The notes: generated by a model not told the origin, from the sequence alone. Positions 24,776-39,200 are shown, numbered from the stretch's first letter. The stretch is 64,000 nt of DNA from Rallus limicola (GCA_022605955.1 JAKCOZ010000032.1:2976001-3040000), one strand, 5' to 3'. A program made the numbers and translations.

Positions 24776-26539
24776 CACTTACCTTACCCTTCACTTTACT
24801 TCAGGGCAGGAGCAGCTCCCCATTTTATCTACACTGGATACCACGGCATTCAGTTTCCTCACACATCTCTTCTACAATCCCTACCCTAAAAGATTTAGCA
24901 CCGACAACAAACTTCAGAGGATCACAGGATCCCTTGGGAATCCACAGACAACCATCCTCTACACAAAAAGCTGTTATTCCTGCCCTCCATTCACATCTTC
25001 TAACAACTGCTCTGTGTCCTTGAGACACAAAGTGTCTCGTGTCCTTTGCATGTGTGTCCCCCACAGCCGTGTGCCACACCTCCGGCATTCCCAAAGTCTG
25101 GTCTCCTGTCTCCACCACCTGTGGCCATTGCTTCCAGAGACTCCTGGGCTTTCATTACAAACAATTTTTGTTACGCTTCATGTTTAACTTTGTTCTTTCT
25201 TATTAATTAAAGTATACATATAGCTAAAAGGCAACCACATTTGACCACTTGCGTGCTATCATGGATCGCTGCCAGGCTGCATTCCCCATTATCCCTCAAA
25301 CACTCAGCTGTTCTTGGTCAAACACTTCAATCACCTTGCAATGTACCATGCTTTCCTGTCAGAACACAAAAATGTTTTTCATGTAAAATTCTGCTTTATC
25401 TCCTTTGCCCACCTCTGCTCTCTCAATTTCACAGGTAACCAAGAGATGCAAGGAAGACCTGACACCTCTGTGGTGCCGAGGGCCAGTCCGTCTGTTTGGA
25501 GATCAGCAGGACTGAGCTCTTGAATGAGTATTAATGGGTTGGGATTCCTCTGCTGACCATCTGCAGGCTCTTTTACTGCCTTCCAGCTAGATTTTCATTA
25601 ACTACTTCAAAATGTATCTTCTTTTTACAGTGTTTTCTGTTTTCTTTGCTAAACTTTTCCTGTTTGTAGAGACACCGGACCACACCTCAATCACCCTTTT
25701 TGTCTTCCTTTAAAATTAGCATTCATAAATCAGAAATCAAACCTGTAATAGTTCTTTTCTGTGACAACAAATACAGTCTTTTTCTATTTGTCTTTATCCA
25801 TGTGCTTGTATTTCTCACTTGCTCTTTTCACCCCTGGAAATGCAGTTGTAAAACTTCCTTGGAGCCCTGCTTGCTCTTTCTTAAGTTGTGCTATTTCTGA
25901 CATAAGTCATCTTACTGTCGCACAAGTGTTTGTCTCCAAATCTGGCCCAGGCTCCAACAAAGTCAATCCTTCTCTCCCATCACATGCTACCTTCTGCAGG
26001 TACTGGAAGATCCTCCCTGCTCCCAAGAAGGAGCTCTCCTAGCACCACCTCACCTCCTTCTGCTCTCAAACAGCTGGTGCTGAAAACCCCTCTGGTGAGT
26101 TTAAGCTCTTGCACCAGGCTGAGAGCACCAAAAAGCCAAAGCAAGCAAAAAGTCTGACAGCTTTGATAACCTGTCTCAGACTTTTCATTACATCTGATGG
26201 CAAGCTCTAGTTTCTTTGTTTTTGTTGGTTTTTTTTGCTGTCTGCACCAACTCTCCTCACTACATGCTCCTGAGGTATACTCTTTGCACGGCCCCTTTGC
26301 CTCTCTACGTACCAGTACTATGCAGTAAGGTGCACATAGCTCTAATGGGACCATCATCAGCAAGGTCCACCTTGCTTAAACCACCTTCCCACATGACTGT
26401 TTCGGGGTCAAACAGGGTAAATTCAGCACAGAATAAATTACATGCTTTACGAAATAAAAATTAGGCTCTCTTTATACATCAACAGGGTAGGATTTTGTCA
26501 TTAAACATCTTCCTACACCCAGAGTACAAATGTGCACTC

Positions 26540-26553
26540 TATATATATATATA
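26540..26553. repeat. (TA)n microsatellite, 7 units
   Basis: Seven TA units between CACTC and ACTGTGG. Simple repeat. Confidence 0.85.
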
Positions 26554-29500
26554 ACTGTGGCAGGGCTATAAAATCATGGTTTGCTGAATTGATGCTTTTT
26601 GCCTTCAATTAGAACAGAATGACATAAATGAACCCTTCCATCTGATATCCCAAATGATTTAATCACCTTAAAAAAATCCCAAAACTGAACATTATAATTA
26701 TTTGCTTTCAAGGGGCCAAAAGTCAAAAAACCAAAAATGGATGCGGAAGCTCTGCAGAACCTGTGAGAGGAGAGCTGTGAGATTTAAAGCTGTGTGTGCC
26801 AGCCTTCATTATCCCAGTACAGCACTACAAATCCAGGGCAGAGGCAGCAGTACACTCTGTAGGTGAGGGGAGGTGGACACAGTGCTTCAGGAGGTAACAG
26901 ATGAGCCCGTTGTGGGGTAACTCCTGATTAACCTGGCCTGCTCGAGCGGTACGAAGTTCTGCTGCTATAAACAAACCCATCTTTTGCCACAATAAACCTA
27001 TATAAATTTGTATATATTCCTACCAGTTGCCACAGGGCTGTCTTGGACATACAGGGCATCAACCACAGTACTCATGACTTCCCTTCAACTTCACCAAAGC
27101 TTGAGGCTGAGCCTTCTTCAGATCTCCTCCCAGATACAAGAAAGAAGATAGAAAACAGGAGGTTTAGGAAATCTCTGCTCTCCCAGTCAGTAACCTCTTT
27201 TTGAAAGGGAAGCCCAAGGGGTTTTGGTTTGGTTTGGGTTTTTTTTCCAGATCTCTGGTTCTCGAGAGGAATAGAAGCAGTGATGCTGCCTCAGTCCTAG
27301 GAAAAGCAAAATATAGCCATAACAAACCAAAAGGTACTCAGAATGCTACAAGCCAGCCCGGGGCTGTATTTTATTTGGACTCAAACAACTGGTAACCTCA
27401 GTTAGACTTAAAACAAAGCAAGGGCTACAGAACTGGAGGCAGAAATTGCAGCAGAAAAAATCACCGTGGCACTAATTAATATAAAACCCACACAGACAGT
27501 AAAGCAACAGGAAGCCAGTGCAATCTCAGGGCCAACAGCTAACTGGGGAAAAGGCTGAGTTTATATTTCTTTTTCCCATCTGGAGAGATTGGGATTACAT
27601 GTATGGCTAAGGCAAAGATTTGGTACGAAACAAAGGAAATATTAATCTATTTTCCATTATTTAGAAGAACATGCCCAGGTGTCACAGTCTCTTGGCATTT
27701 TTAAGCATTCATTACCATTCAATTCTGCCAAAGGTGAGTTGTGTCCAGATCTGTTGCTTGCCCGGAATTGGTAAATACGTTGTTACCCGACAGTGCATTG
27801 CTGCTTTCAGGGGTGAGTTAAAGCCAAACTATACTAAACCTACAGAATCATGACATAAACCCACACCACCCTTATTTTAACTCCAAAAGCAGTGTTTTCT
27901 AATTTATGGAGATCTGCTTTCCCAGGACTGTATTTGTCCCATACTTTTACAAGAGCCTGTAGGCAGCGGGAAAGCTGCTTCCCACCACCATTCCCACAGG
28001 AAAGCTGCACTTGAGGCTTTTCCCCAGGCTGGCACCAGAAGGCGGAGCAAGAAGCATTTTCCTGATGTGTCCTATACTTTGGCGTCCATGGGAAAGTTTC
28101 TAGGATGATCAAGCAGTTCTCCAAATGTTTTTAGCAGTCTTAAGTTCTATTATTTATGGTGGGGGTTTTTTTCCTTTGGGTGTTAAAGATGATCTGTTAG
28201 AACAGCCCCTACCTATGCTCAATCCACTGGAGTTTCCTTTGCTACCGAGAACTGGCACACTGGAGTGAATAAAACTTGCTTACATCAGACAGAAACAAAA
28301 TCACAAGAAAGGGAAAAGTAAGTATTTAAAAAAAATATGTATCTGTTAACTCCAAAACTCGGGCTTCACTTTCATGCAGGATACCTGTCTTCCCCAGCTC
28401 TCACCACAGACTCCCTTTACTTTGATTCCAGCTTCAAAGAGAAACTTGGTATTTGTTCTCTGAGGAAGGAAAACTCGGTATCACGCCTCTTTGATGTCTT
28501 GTGACATAACTAAAAGAAGCTCCCAACTTTAGCAGGGTAAAATTAAATATTGGCAAGAGCAATCTCATGTATGAAAAGAAAAGAGCTGATAGGCAGCAAG
28601 CAACACTTCAGCTGGACGGAGCATGGAAGAGGTGAGGCCTGGATTACATGTAGAATTAAAAGATCAGAGAACACACTTAAGATTTTTCTCAGAGAAACAG
28701 TTTGGTAGAAACTAGTTTCTCACAATTTCTTTCATCACTACCAAGCTCTGTGACATGAACCTCACTTAATTTCGGCCCAAACTTTGGCTGGCAGGGGGGC
28801 CATCCTGGCTGCGGAAAAAGCCTGAGAGAGGAGTCAGAGAGCTGTAAAAGGGAGCAGTGAGGTAAGTGTTGCTTTAGTGTGGTAGAATATCAAATAAAGC
28901 ACCAAGTAACGAGCTCTTCCGACGTCTTGCCTACATTTTGCAGCTAATGACCACGGCTTATGCTTACTCATGTATTTTACAAGCAGAGCAAGCAAGGTCA
29001 ATAGAAGAGAGGGGAAAAAAATAAAAAAGGCAGCCAAAGGTCTGCTCTCTTTGTAAAATAAAGCTCATAAGTAAAAGCCTCGGATTGAAGGCTTGGCTGT
29101 CACTAAAGTGCAGCAGGAAGGAGCCGCCGGGAAAGAAACCCCTAAATCCAAGCTCTGCATCAGAGATCATTTGGTGCACAGTCCCTCTGCCATCTGAAAG
29201 GTCCCTGGCACCAAAATACAGCTTCAAAGCTGCAAACAGTGATTAGGAAGGGAGCCCTCACATTTGTATCTAAAGAGAAGAAACACTAAATAATATTTTA
29301 AAAGATAGGAAGTTTGACTCGGTTCATTAGAGGTTCTACCTGCCTAATTCCCATTGATTTGTTGTAAATAGCCACGCTCTTTACTCTGGGGACCTCAGGA
29401 GAACCTCAAGAGAATTCAAGTTTGACAAAGCCTAACCTACCATCAGGAAATCATTTTCTTTTTTAATTGTGAGAGATATAAGAGAAAGCTTCCAGAAAAT

Positions 29501-29909
29501 AATTATTTTCATAATCAGTATTGGACAAGGAAGATAAGCATATTAAACATCATGACAGCACTCCTACACTAGGCTTTTAACACATTCTGGGGAGGAAGTG
29601 TGTTTTTGGAAAGACAGTGTGGGTAAAGGCCAAGGCCTCCAGCAATGCTAATCCCCACATGTTTCGTTGTTTAGGTCTTTATGGACCAGGAGGCTGCTCC
29701 ATCTGCCTCCACCCACCTCCCCATTCTGCCAGGGCTGCTCCTCTTCCTCCATTATAACTGCAAGGCACCCCAGTTTCTTTGGGCTTTGTCTCCCCCATGC
29801 CAACACTTTGTATAACCAACTGCCCCACAGTAGAAAAAGCAATTCACTATATAAACAAAGGCGAAGTCCTGCCTTGCCCTCATCGGAGGTGGCTGTGTTC
29901 ATCTTTTAA

Positions 29910-29914
29910 GCATG
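29910..29914 (+). repeat. target-site duplication, left copy (GCATG)
   Basis: GCATG directly precedes the TG start of the LTR and is repeated directly after its CA end at 30514-30518. It is a 5-bp host duplication made at retroviral integration. Confidence 0.85.
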
Positions 29915-30138
29915 TGTCCTGGTTTCAGTCAGGATAGAGTTAACTTCATTTGTAGCAGCGGATGGGATGCTGTGTTTGGGAGTTAAAATGAAAGCAGTGC
30001 TGAGAACACCCTGATGTTTCTAGTTGCAGTCAGACAGCCAAAGCCAGGACAGGTGACCCAGATGGGCCAAAGAGAGTATTCCATGCCAATTACGTCCTGC
30101 CCAGGATAAAGGGGGGCTGATGGGAGGAGGAAGGGGGG

Positions 30139-30200
30139 CGGTTCCGGGACGCGAGCGGCCGGGACGCGAGGGTCTTGGGGGACGGTCGGGTTCCGGGACA
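30139..30200 (+). promoter_or_regulatory. CpG-dense block inside the solo LTR
   Basis: About nine CpG sites in some 60 bp, with CCGGGACGCGAG present twice and GTTCCGGGAC also present twice. In LTR terms this falls in the region expected to hold U3 promoter or enhancer sequence. Activity is inferred. Confidence 0.4.
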
Positions 30201-30409
30201 GCTCTGGGTGGTGCGGCCTGAGTGGTGGGGTTGGGTGAGAAACTGCATTGGGTATCAGTAGTTTCATATTCTTTTGCTCTAAAGTCCTGTTAGCATTGTT
30301 ATATTTTATCTTTCTGTTATCTTAGTAAACTATCCTTATCCCAACCCACGGGCCTCTTAGTTTCTTGTTTTTGTAGTTATTTGCCCCTTCCTTTTCCCTT
30401 CCCTTGTTT

Positions 30410-30428
30410 CCACACACACACACACACC
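30410..30428 (+). repeat. (CA)n microsatellite within the LTR
   Basis: About eight CA units inside the LTR 3' part. Probably an expansion after insertion or a family feature. Confidence 0.8.
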
Positions 30429-30513
30429 CCTTTCCCTCTTCCCCTGCTCTTTTAACTTTAAGGAGCAGGCAGCTGCGTGGATCTCGGCCCACAGCCGGGG
30501 TGAAACCACAACA

Positions 30514-30518
30514 GCATG
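30514..30518 (+). repeat. target-site duplication, right copy (GCATG)
   Basis: Matches the left copy at 29910-29914 exactly. Confidence 0.85.
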
Positions 30519-33500
30519 GCAGCACCTCATCAGTCACTTCATTTTCCCCAAGCCGCTAACTCTGAAAGTTTGGACAGAGTCAGACAGTACAAAAGGGGAA
30601 CTTGGAGAGAGCCAGCACTTATCACTGCCACAAGTTAAACCTTTTTCCAGTACATTCTCAGGTGCAACATGAAAAATGAAAACGAAATACTCACAATAAT
30701 AAATTAGAGAACTTAACGTTAACCTACAGGAAATTGTTTCTTGTAATTTCTAGTAAAGAATTACTGAGCACACTAAATGTCAACATCAAGAAACAATTTT
30801 CCTGATTTACTGAAACTATAAAGTTGGCTACACGTAGTTCAAGAAGGGTTTGTTGTTTTCCTTTTTCCTGCTTTCTTTAACCTCCACAAAATAAGTGTCA
30901 CCAGTAGGACTTCCAAAGTTTTACTGGTAAAGAGTGGGGCTGAAATAGTTTGTTAATTAAAACTCAGCTTTCTACTTGAGGCCTTATATTTTCATTAGGT
31001 CTTGGAAATGCTAGACAGACTGACACACAATGAATTTAGAAAACACTGGGGCAAGAGAACAGAGTCAGCGAGAGGGAAGCAACTGGGAGAGGAGCCGATA
31101 AAATCCAGCCCTCTTCTTCCATGAGCAAACCTGGGGACTAAGTTAAACATTTATCTGTGGGGAAGGTGCATAAAGAGCAAAATTACACCGTCCCATCTTT
31201 AGCTGCAGAGAAAACAATAACCATTTGTCATTTGTTCTCATTTCTATACTTCTGAGACCTGCAGTACCGGTACTACTTGTAATGGGAATATGCAGTAAGT
31301 GGAGCATAGTCTTCACCTAAAGACCATTAAGAGCTTAAAGCATCTGGGTCACAGTGAGCTGTCAAAACATAACAAAAAGCCATTTGTATTGCTGGGCATG
31401 TTACAGTTAGGGTTAGCAAAACTTTGGTTTTAAATTGCGTTGTTCATACATGAACAATGCAATGTCTGATGCTGCAGGAACTGAGAAACGCCATGACCTG
31501 CAGAGTTCCTGCAGAGCTGGCAACTGAGCCCAGCCCAAAGCCCTGTCTTAGGGATCCATCCCATTAGTGACCACCTGAAACGCCATCCCTCTGGCATGCC
31601 TTAAAGCTTCTTGGTCTGAGAAACAACGGCTGCGTGATTCAAGAGGCACCACGATAAGAGCAGGGTTTTTTTTTCTGCCAACCCACAAAATAAATACTCT
31701 ACTTCAAGAAAGAATTCTTTTAAACGGTACAGCTCCTGAACTACACCTTATCGTGCAGAGACAGGCATGTGGTATGAGAAAAATGTTTGGAAAAAAATAT
31801 ACCACAGGCTTTGTTACATCTCTCGTAGTTCTTTGTGCTGCACTCTGTTGGTTTGGGTGCTTTTGGTTTTGTTTTTTTTTAAAGTAACTAAAACAATGGA
31901 AAAAGAAGCTAAAAAATAATTAGATAAATAAAAAACTGAAACTTGCCCTCTAAAAACTACCCGTCCTTGTTGCCTGCCTCATAATAATTACTGAAAGGAC
32001 TGTTCTGCTGTGGAGAAATACAGAGGTTCTTTCATATCCATCACAAACAACGTACTTTGTGGTTCACAGGTGCAAAAATGAATAGACTGAGCACACATTA
32101 AATTCTAATGCCGACGAATTGTGCCGTACAGAATGACAGTCACAGTTTTTTGAGTTCTTTATTAAATGGAGGAAGTCAGAAGTTTCACCCCAAGGACTAT
32201 GCTGAATATATTTGTCATTTGTTAGCAGAACTACAGGCTCTTTTCCATTCTCTCCTTTTTTTTTTTTTTGCCAAGCAGCTAGTGCTCATGCACAAAATAA
32301 GCTATTTACCTCATTTAACTATCTTAATTTATTTAAAATCATTTCTCTGCTCAAACAGCTGGGAATACCTTGGGTTGACAGGCAGGTTAGTGTGGTACCT
32401 AGCTGCCCAACCGAGGTGGGGGACAGAGATGTTAAGGACCCAAAAAGCTCCAGTGAACCAACCAAAAGAGGAGGATGCATTGGGCTGAAAAGACGTTACC
32501 ATTTCATCAACCCCAGGGTGATTAACAGTCAGAAATAATCAGACTCATTGACACCTCCTGCCCCTCCATCCCCTTCTGTGCAGGCTTTCCTCAAATGGTG
32601 ACTAGACTATTTGCAATGTCACTGTCTCATTACATTAGCAGATCTGACAAAGACAGTTCCTTAATCAGCATCTAAGGATGCTAGCATTATCCCATGACTT
32701 AGTTTCTGCAAGTAATTAAACAAGCTAAATAAATTCAAACAGCCAAAGCCCAGTTTCAGACTCCTCAGCTCACACCACTCCTATTTATCTCCCTCCTGCC
32801 TTCCAGCAATGGCTTTTCCATCTTTACCCAAGGAAAAGACTTTGATTTGAGTAGGTTCAGAAGACAGACAGACCAAGCCAATGAGACTTCAGCTTCTTTC
32901 AGATACCTCTGCCTGCAAAACCTGAATTGTTAAGACTTCTCAGATTCTCCCCCAAGTATGAATATTCCCATTTAAATTTTTTACCTTGGTGGACAAATCT
33001 ACATTGGGATGGTTATAACACTATACATGAGGCGAAATAAAGTGGGAAACACTATAACCCTCCATACCACTCTGAACCCATCCTTTTCTAAAGCTTCTCC
33101 TTGAAATGCATTCTTTGCTATTTCTCTGCTTAAACTCAAGATTGCAAAATCTTGAGAGGGAACAAAAAAAGAAAGAAAAAAAAAAGGCACCAGTAAAGGA
33201 GTATTTTGTATCTCAACTGCCAAAGCACACAGCAAGGCACCTAGAAAATGTACATCATATCTCAGTACTTGTCTCTCCCATCTCCATCCCTTGATTTGAG
33301 GCAGTCTGCAGAAAACATTGCTTTGTGCATTTGAGCGTTACCCATCTCGAGAGGCATGTTTAGACAAACTGATATGCAGTAAAAGCCTCTTGCCAGTCTA
33401 AATCTCTGAGCACCTTATCTTCTCCAGCTTCCCAGTAACACGAAGATGATTCTGCACTCATCTTTCCGGGCTTTGAAGGAAATTTGAAGACACCATAGGG

Positions 33501-34490
33501 TGGATAAAAGAAGAATATTGATGATATTCATGGACTAGAGAAGAGGAGTAAAACAGGGTGCTCCAGAGGCTTCTGTGGAAAGATTTTTGGGGTGACAACA
33601 GCCATCAGGCCCAGCCAGCAATGCACTGGGGGTCTGGGAGTGAGGGGATGAACAGGAAAATCTCATTTGCAGAACAGCCACAGGCAGGAACAGCTAATAA
33701 AGTCCTTGGATGAACTCATCTTCTAGCTGCTGTGTTTGCCAGTCCTTGTTTCTGTAACCACCAGCACAGCAAGGAGCACTGGATCCCCGTTCAGTCACGC
33801 TCTCTGATTTATCTGGCTATGACGCCGCTCAAGTGGCTGTATGAGCACATGATGCACAGAGCAAAGGAGAAACCCCAGTGGCTCCGTGTTTGAGCATTGC
33901 ACTGGACTTCGCACACAACCCAACCCATCTGCTCCTGCAGAATGGTGTAGCCACAGCACATCGCCATGTCTCATTGTGTAAATGCACTCCTCTGATTTCC
34001 ATCCAAATGCAGGTTTAATTCTATTTGACTGTACTCCTGATCCCAACAGCATGCCCTCATGTCTCCCCTAGCCTCGGCTGCATGACTCCTCAGTACCTAG
34101 CTTTAAAGCACCACTTTGGAGACACCTTGCCTTCTTCCCAGTCCTCTTCATCATACCAAGATTTAAACCACATTTACATTCCACCATCACCAAATGCATG
34201 CCACTGAGCTTCACTGAAAGCACCACATCTTTCCATTCCAATGCAATACTGGTGCAGGAGACACCCAAACTCCAAAGATAACAGGCAGAAAGGCAGCAGG
34301 AGATGGCTATAGCCCTTTTAAGCTGCCTGCTTGGCCTGACAGTCATTTAGCATGAGCAATAACCTTCAAGAACTATGAAAATATCCATCCCCAAACTAAA
34401 ACACCAAGCATCCCCAGCTCCACGCAGCCTGGGATGTCTGCACACTTTCACATTTGACACTGGCCCAAACATTTGCAGTTAGTGGCACAT

Positions 34491-34507
34491 AAAAAAAAAA
34501 AAAAAAA
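34491..34507 (+). repeat. poly(A) run of 17
   Basis: Seventeen consecutive A followed by GAAACTATAAAAAGG. No gene body recognised upstream. Confidence 0.85.
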
Positions 34508-35779
34508 GAAACTATAAAAAGGTTGCAGAAGAAATTGTCCAAGAAAATTATGTGTCTGGAAATATCTGTGACATTTTCATCCTAGAGATATTACTAACCT
34601 TGTCTTATAATCTAAGATGACCTCAAAGGTTTCTCACAGCCATCCTTCATTTCCCACTCAGGCGGCTGCACTGCACAGCCCCTTCAGAGCGATGGATGCC
34701 GCAAGGCCCGAGTCTCTGAAGCCATGCAGTGTCAGCCAAGATCCAGCAGGATTTGCTCAACAGGAGCTAAAACCTCTAGCCTTGCTGCTTTGCTGCCAGT
34801 AATTGTTGTGCCTCTCTGGTCTTCAGTTACCAACACAAGACCTGCCAGCACACAGTGGGGAAGGTTAGGTGCTCTGCTACATGCAGCAATGTACCACCAG
34901 CTCTCGGGGGGGCTGAAAAGCAGAGGGCGTGCAGCCAGGGTGCTGCTGACAAACAGCCCCCTGGGCTCTGCGGCACCTCCGCCATTCTGTCTCTGCCCCA
35001 CCATGCCTGGGTGAACCTTGTGAGCCTGGAGATTCCTGCTAAATTCCCACAGCATTAGAAATGAAAAGCTTTCCTTAAAAACAAAACCAAACCAAAGCCC
35101 TAATATTTGCACAGCATGGCATGAAAGCAGGCAGGAATGATGCACTACTCAATGCTGGAGTTTCTTATCAAAACTCTGCCAAATGCAACTTAAGCTGCTG
35201 GTGGGGCACAGGGAGCTGGGAAAGCATGAGTCTAGGCCTGTTCTCCCAGAGCAAGGACCATTCCCAAACTGAATCAAGTACCCAACTCCAGTTCAGTAAT
35301 CTCCACAAAATTGTTAACTATCATAAAAGTCACCAACATTGCACATACTCAATCTCATCAGCAATCACAGCCAAGGCAACCAACACGGGAGCAGCAACTG
35401 GGGAGATAAATCAGTGAGCGCTGCATTCATTGGAGCCATGTGTAAAGGAGGGACTAAATCAGGGAGTGGAAACTGACTTGTGAGAAAATCAACCTCACTG
35501 GAATTCTGCTCCCATTTGGGTAAAAAAATAAAACCCTCTTTGATTCCAGGCAAATCAATTCAGCCAATACTCAGCTCTGAGAAATTGCTCCAAATACTCA
35601 AGTCATTCAAGTAGTCTAAGGATTATCTCAGTCTCCATCAAGGTAAACAATCCAGTAGCATTTTTAAATACCAATCAAAGACAACTGATAGAAAAGACGA
35701 CCTTTAAAATGGTAATGAAAGAGAAAGAGGTTATTCAGATATAATCCCATTATATTTGAGCTCCAGTACTGGGAGCTGG

Positions 35780-35805
35780 TTTTTTTTTTGTTTTTTTTTT
35801 TTTTT
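35780..35805 (+). repeat. poly(T) run, interrupted once
   Basis: Ten T, one G, fifteen T. If it is an A-tail on the minus strand, the body would lie to the right, where I recognise none. Confidence 0.85.
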
Positions 35806-36218
35806 ACTTCTGGCTATACAAGTGCTGAGAACAAATGAGAGCCCAAGCACATGTCCTGATACCTGCAGTCACTCCACACCCACGTAGCCAAACATTTACC
35901 AGCTGATTTCAGCTTCTGGACAGGTTGTTACTTCTGGCTCTGATAGGGACACCAGCCCTCCGTTTGCCTATGCATCCTGAATAACCTTAACTGAGATGCA
36001 GCAAATTCCATATTTACTTATTAATTAGAGCCTTAAGCAGCACTAACAAAACACAACAAAACAAGCCTCAATGGTCAAGTGAACTAGGTGCTACTGGAGC
36101 TACTTAGCACACTGTTTTCATTTTGAGCAAAGCATCAGTAAAGAATTACAGTTCCCAGAGGTTCAGGAATTTAGGAGAACTGTATTTTCTCAATGCATTT
36201 TATTTCAGTGCATAAATA

Positions 36219-36233
36219 CATATATATATATAT
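36219..36233. repeat. (TA)n microsatellite
   Basis: About seven TA units following AAATACA. Simple repeat. Confidence 0.8.
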
Positions 36234-39200
36234 GAATTTACAACACTTTCTTTCGTAAAACCTGTATGAGTATATGCCAAGGAACTGATTAATAAAGACA
36301 GATATACTGTGTGTCAGTCCAGGGCATCTATTATGTTCTGTCAAGGTACAAAGTCCCTTTTCTCTACCACAGGCACTTGCCTGGTCACTATCTAAGTGAG
36401 AGTACATTCACATGAAGAAATAGGCAGCTGACGTTACTGATGAAGTATCATTGTTGCAACTACAGAAGTGGCTTTGTAGTGGACCAACTTACAGAAAATG
36501 GGCCACAAAGAGTGGCTCTCTGTTTGCAGCTGGTGGAGTTCCTCATGAGCTGGGTGATCAGCAAGAGGTAACTGCTTTTGCTCTACCCCTGTTGAGTTTT
36601 TTAATTAAAACAGTTGGGTTTATGCTGCCCTGTTACTGCATACAGGCATGTAGAGAAGGAGTTGTAAAGGACAGCCATCAGTAGGTACAATTAATGTTAA
36701 GAGCAATACTTTTGTTGGAAAGGTACCTTGAGTGAGACAATAACCTAGGGAAAATGAGAACAGTTAGACCTTCCTCTGCTAACAGTAAGTTCTGGCCCCA
36801 AAATCAGACTGACTTAACAGATATTAGCTGTTTTGTCCTGCTCTGCCTTGAAGTTGATGTGTTATTGGTAGGTCCTTTAAGGCTGATGCTAACATACAAC
36901 ATATCTACCTCTCAGCATTTACCCTCGGAAAACTTGATTACACATGTTTAGCAATGAGAAACCCAGGATGATTCTCACCAAATATAGGGATGGTTACCAT
37001 CTGGATGAAGGCATTCCTAACCATTGATGGGAAGCCCTGTAATGCAAATGAGTCTTCAAGCAGACAACATAGATCAGCACCAGGATTTGGAAGCCAACCT
37101 TCCCTGGTACTGTCAATGCACTGCATCTGGCAGAGCAGCAACCAAGAAGCTGAGAGAATAGTATGCCAGTCAAGGGGAAGACACTGGAGAAAGGAAGGGA
37201 AGCTCTTTTCCCATTCTCCCAAAGGGTCTCGCAACTCATGAGCATAGACCCCTCTCCTGTATCTACCTGCATCCTAAATGCATCCATCTGAAACTTTCTA
37301 TCTGCTCATATTATGACCACCTATAGGTATTCCCAGTAATTCCCCTTAGGTATTTTACACTTTCCGTACTCTCTTTTCTATGACCAGAAGAAACACGCAA
37401 TGCTTCAGTGCTCTGTCTTGTTTAAATCACACAAATCTCATCAATAATAAAACATTTTGCTGTAAGTGACAATTTGCAATAGCTTATTTGCGCTTCCAGA
37501 CTTTGATAAAAGACAGACAAATTCTTCTGTGATGCACCAAATCCCCAACCAACTTGAAAATTAAGAACGAAAAGCTGCAGATCTATGGCAATTCTTTTTC
37601 CATATCCCTCATCCACAGCTAAGTTTTGAAAAGCTGCTAACTAATTCTGGGTGCCCACGCAGGCAGCAAGCACTGGTGAATGGAGCCAGCTCTAGTTATC
37701 TCTGTGGCTTTGCTTGTGCCACTATGCAACTGTGAGAGCTGACAAGAGATCTCTCCAACAGGGAGTTTAGCATAGGAACAAATTCACTTTGGGGAGGAAT
37801 GGCACAGTGCTGAGATACAATTCAACCAAAGCTCGAATTGGCGAGTCTATAAAACTATCTATAACTATCTTGAATGGGGAAAATAAATTTATGGATGCAC
37901 ACAGGAGAGACAAATCATGGAGATAAATATCATATATAAATCTACAGAGGCTACATAATTACTGCATCACAAATGTGGGATTAATCTAATTCTCCTGTGG
38001 AGGACAGAGGTACAGATACATCAAGGGTGTCTCTACAAGAGTGCTACTGTTTGGGTCAGATTTGCACTTCTGAAGTGACTGTCCTCATAAAGCCACTTTA
38101 AAGCCACTAGTGTGCACTGCAGAGAGGTCTGGGAGGACAAAAAGTGGCTTCCTGGAGGATGAAACTATGACATCTAGGAATGAGAGGCTGTCCCATCTGC
38201 TGAGGGTCATCCACCTCAGGGGAACAGGCTAGAGCCAGTCTGCACAAAACCTCTTGTTCACATCAGGTAGATGTCAAGTCCCCGACACTTAATATTTCAC
38301 ACTATGACACACTCAGTCAATGAGAAAAATCCCCCAGCAAGCACCAAGCTGGCTGATCACAGGGTGGCAGCCCCTGAACCAGGATAAGGCTATGCTGAAG
38401 GCTGCTCTTCCCTGAGGCTGGCTCACCTTGGCCAGGGGAGGATGCCCAGGTTACTGCAACCAGCTTGAATTCGCTTCACTTAAGATAAACCACAGTGTCT
38501 TAAAAAACATCTTGCAGAAGCATACTCTGAGAAGCAGAGAACAGAGCTTGCCTCAGTAAAATGCAGCACCCAGAGCTGCTGCCATTTCCTCGACTGGCCA
38601 AGCACTGGACTGCAGGCATCTCTGCCAAGCAATACATGAGACAACTCCCAGGGAATAAAGGGTGAAAGAGCTAAGTATCAATTTATATTCATTTCTCTGA
38701 TTGATACCAAGCACCAGAAAATGCAGCAAAGCCTGAACTGAACTCTTGCCATAATTTAAAGACAACATCAGTACTTTGAGCTGGGTTTCCCCACGAAGCG
38801 AGGCTCACATAATCATACCGCGCCACTGCTTCTTCGTCCTTCCCCCCAAAATCTTTGATAGAGGTACCAAAGCCATTAAGATGCAAATCACTTCACTAAC
38901 ACAGGCAGGCAGGTAGAGGAAAGCAATTGCCAAACATCCCTACAAGTGGATGTGCCACGGGTTACACTTCATGTTCATAAAATTTAAAGGCAGTCCATGG
39001 AAGAGAGAGTCATTCAACTCTCCAGGAGAGGGGATCACCTTGCAAGGGCACCCAGCGCCCCAAGGGCACCGAGCCTCACCCGTTCCTTCACTAAGAGAAA
39101 GGCTTTTTGGTTCAGAAGCATTTGTGCAGTTCATCTCTAAAGAAGATGCCTCCCTGAAAACACCTTCAACAAGAACATATTAAAAAGGGATAACTGGACA

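Larger units (their letters stand above)
22376..29909. other. unique non-coding DNA, no gene recognised
   Basis: About 7.5 kb with no recognised gene. It contains a hairpin at 22660-22708, an ancient CR1-like stretch near 24598-24775 and a short TA microsatellite, listed separately. A small perfect palindrome, GAGACAC-AAA-GTGTCTC, lies near 25023. Remaining open frames are short and unrecognisable. Confidence 0.55.
29915..30513 (+). mobile_element. solo LTR of an avian endogenous retrovirus, intact ends
   Basis: A 599-bp solo LTR in plus orientation. It starts TGTCCTGGTTTCAGTCAGG and ends GGGGTGAAACCACAACA, with TG...CA termini, and is bracketed by a perfect GCATG duplication. Landmarks include GATAGAGTTAACTTC just inside the 5' end, a CpG-dense block at 30139-30200, an AGTAAAC near 30324 where related copies as I recall have AATAAAC, then CTTATCCCAACCCACG, and a CA dinucleotide run. 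No internal retroviral gene is present, so the provirus was reduced to a single LTR by recombination. The perfect duplication and retained CpG sites suggest a fairly young insertion. Such LTRs contain promoter and polyadenylation signals and can drive host transcripts; that is a possibility only. Confidence 0.92.

Noticed and set aside
31407..31416. Two telomere-like units (TTAGGGTTAG)
   Set aside because: Fewer than two complete repeats, expected by chance in 64 kb.
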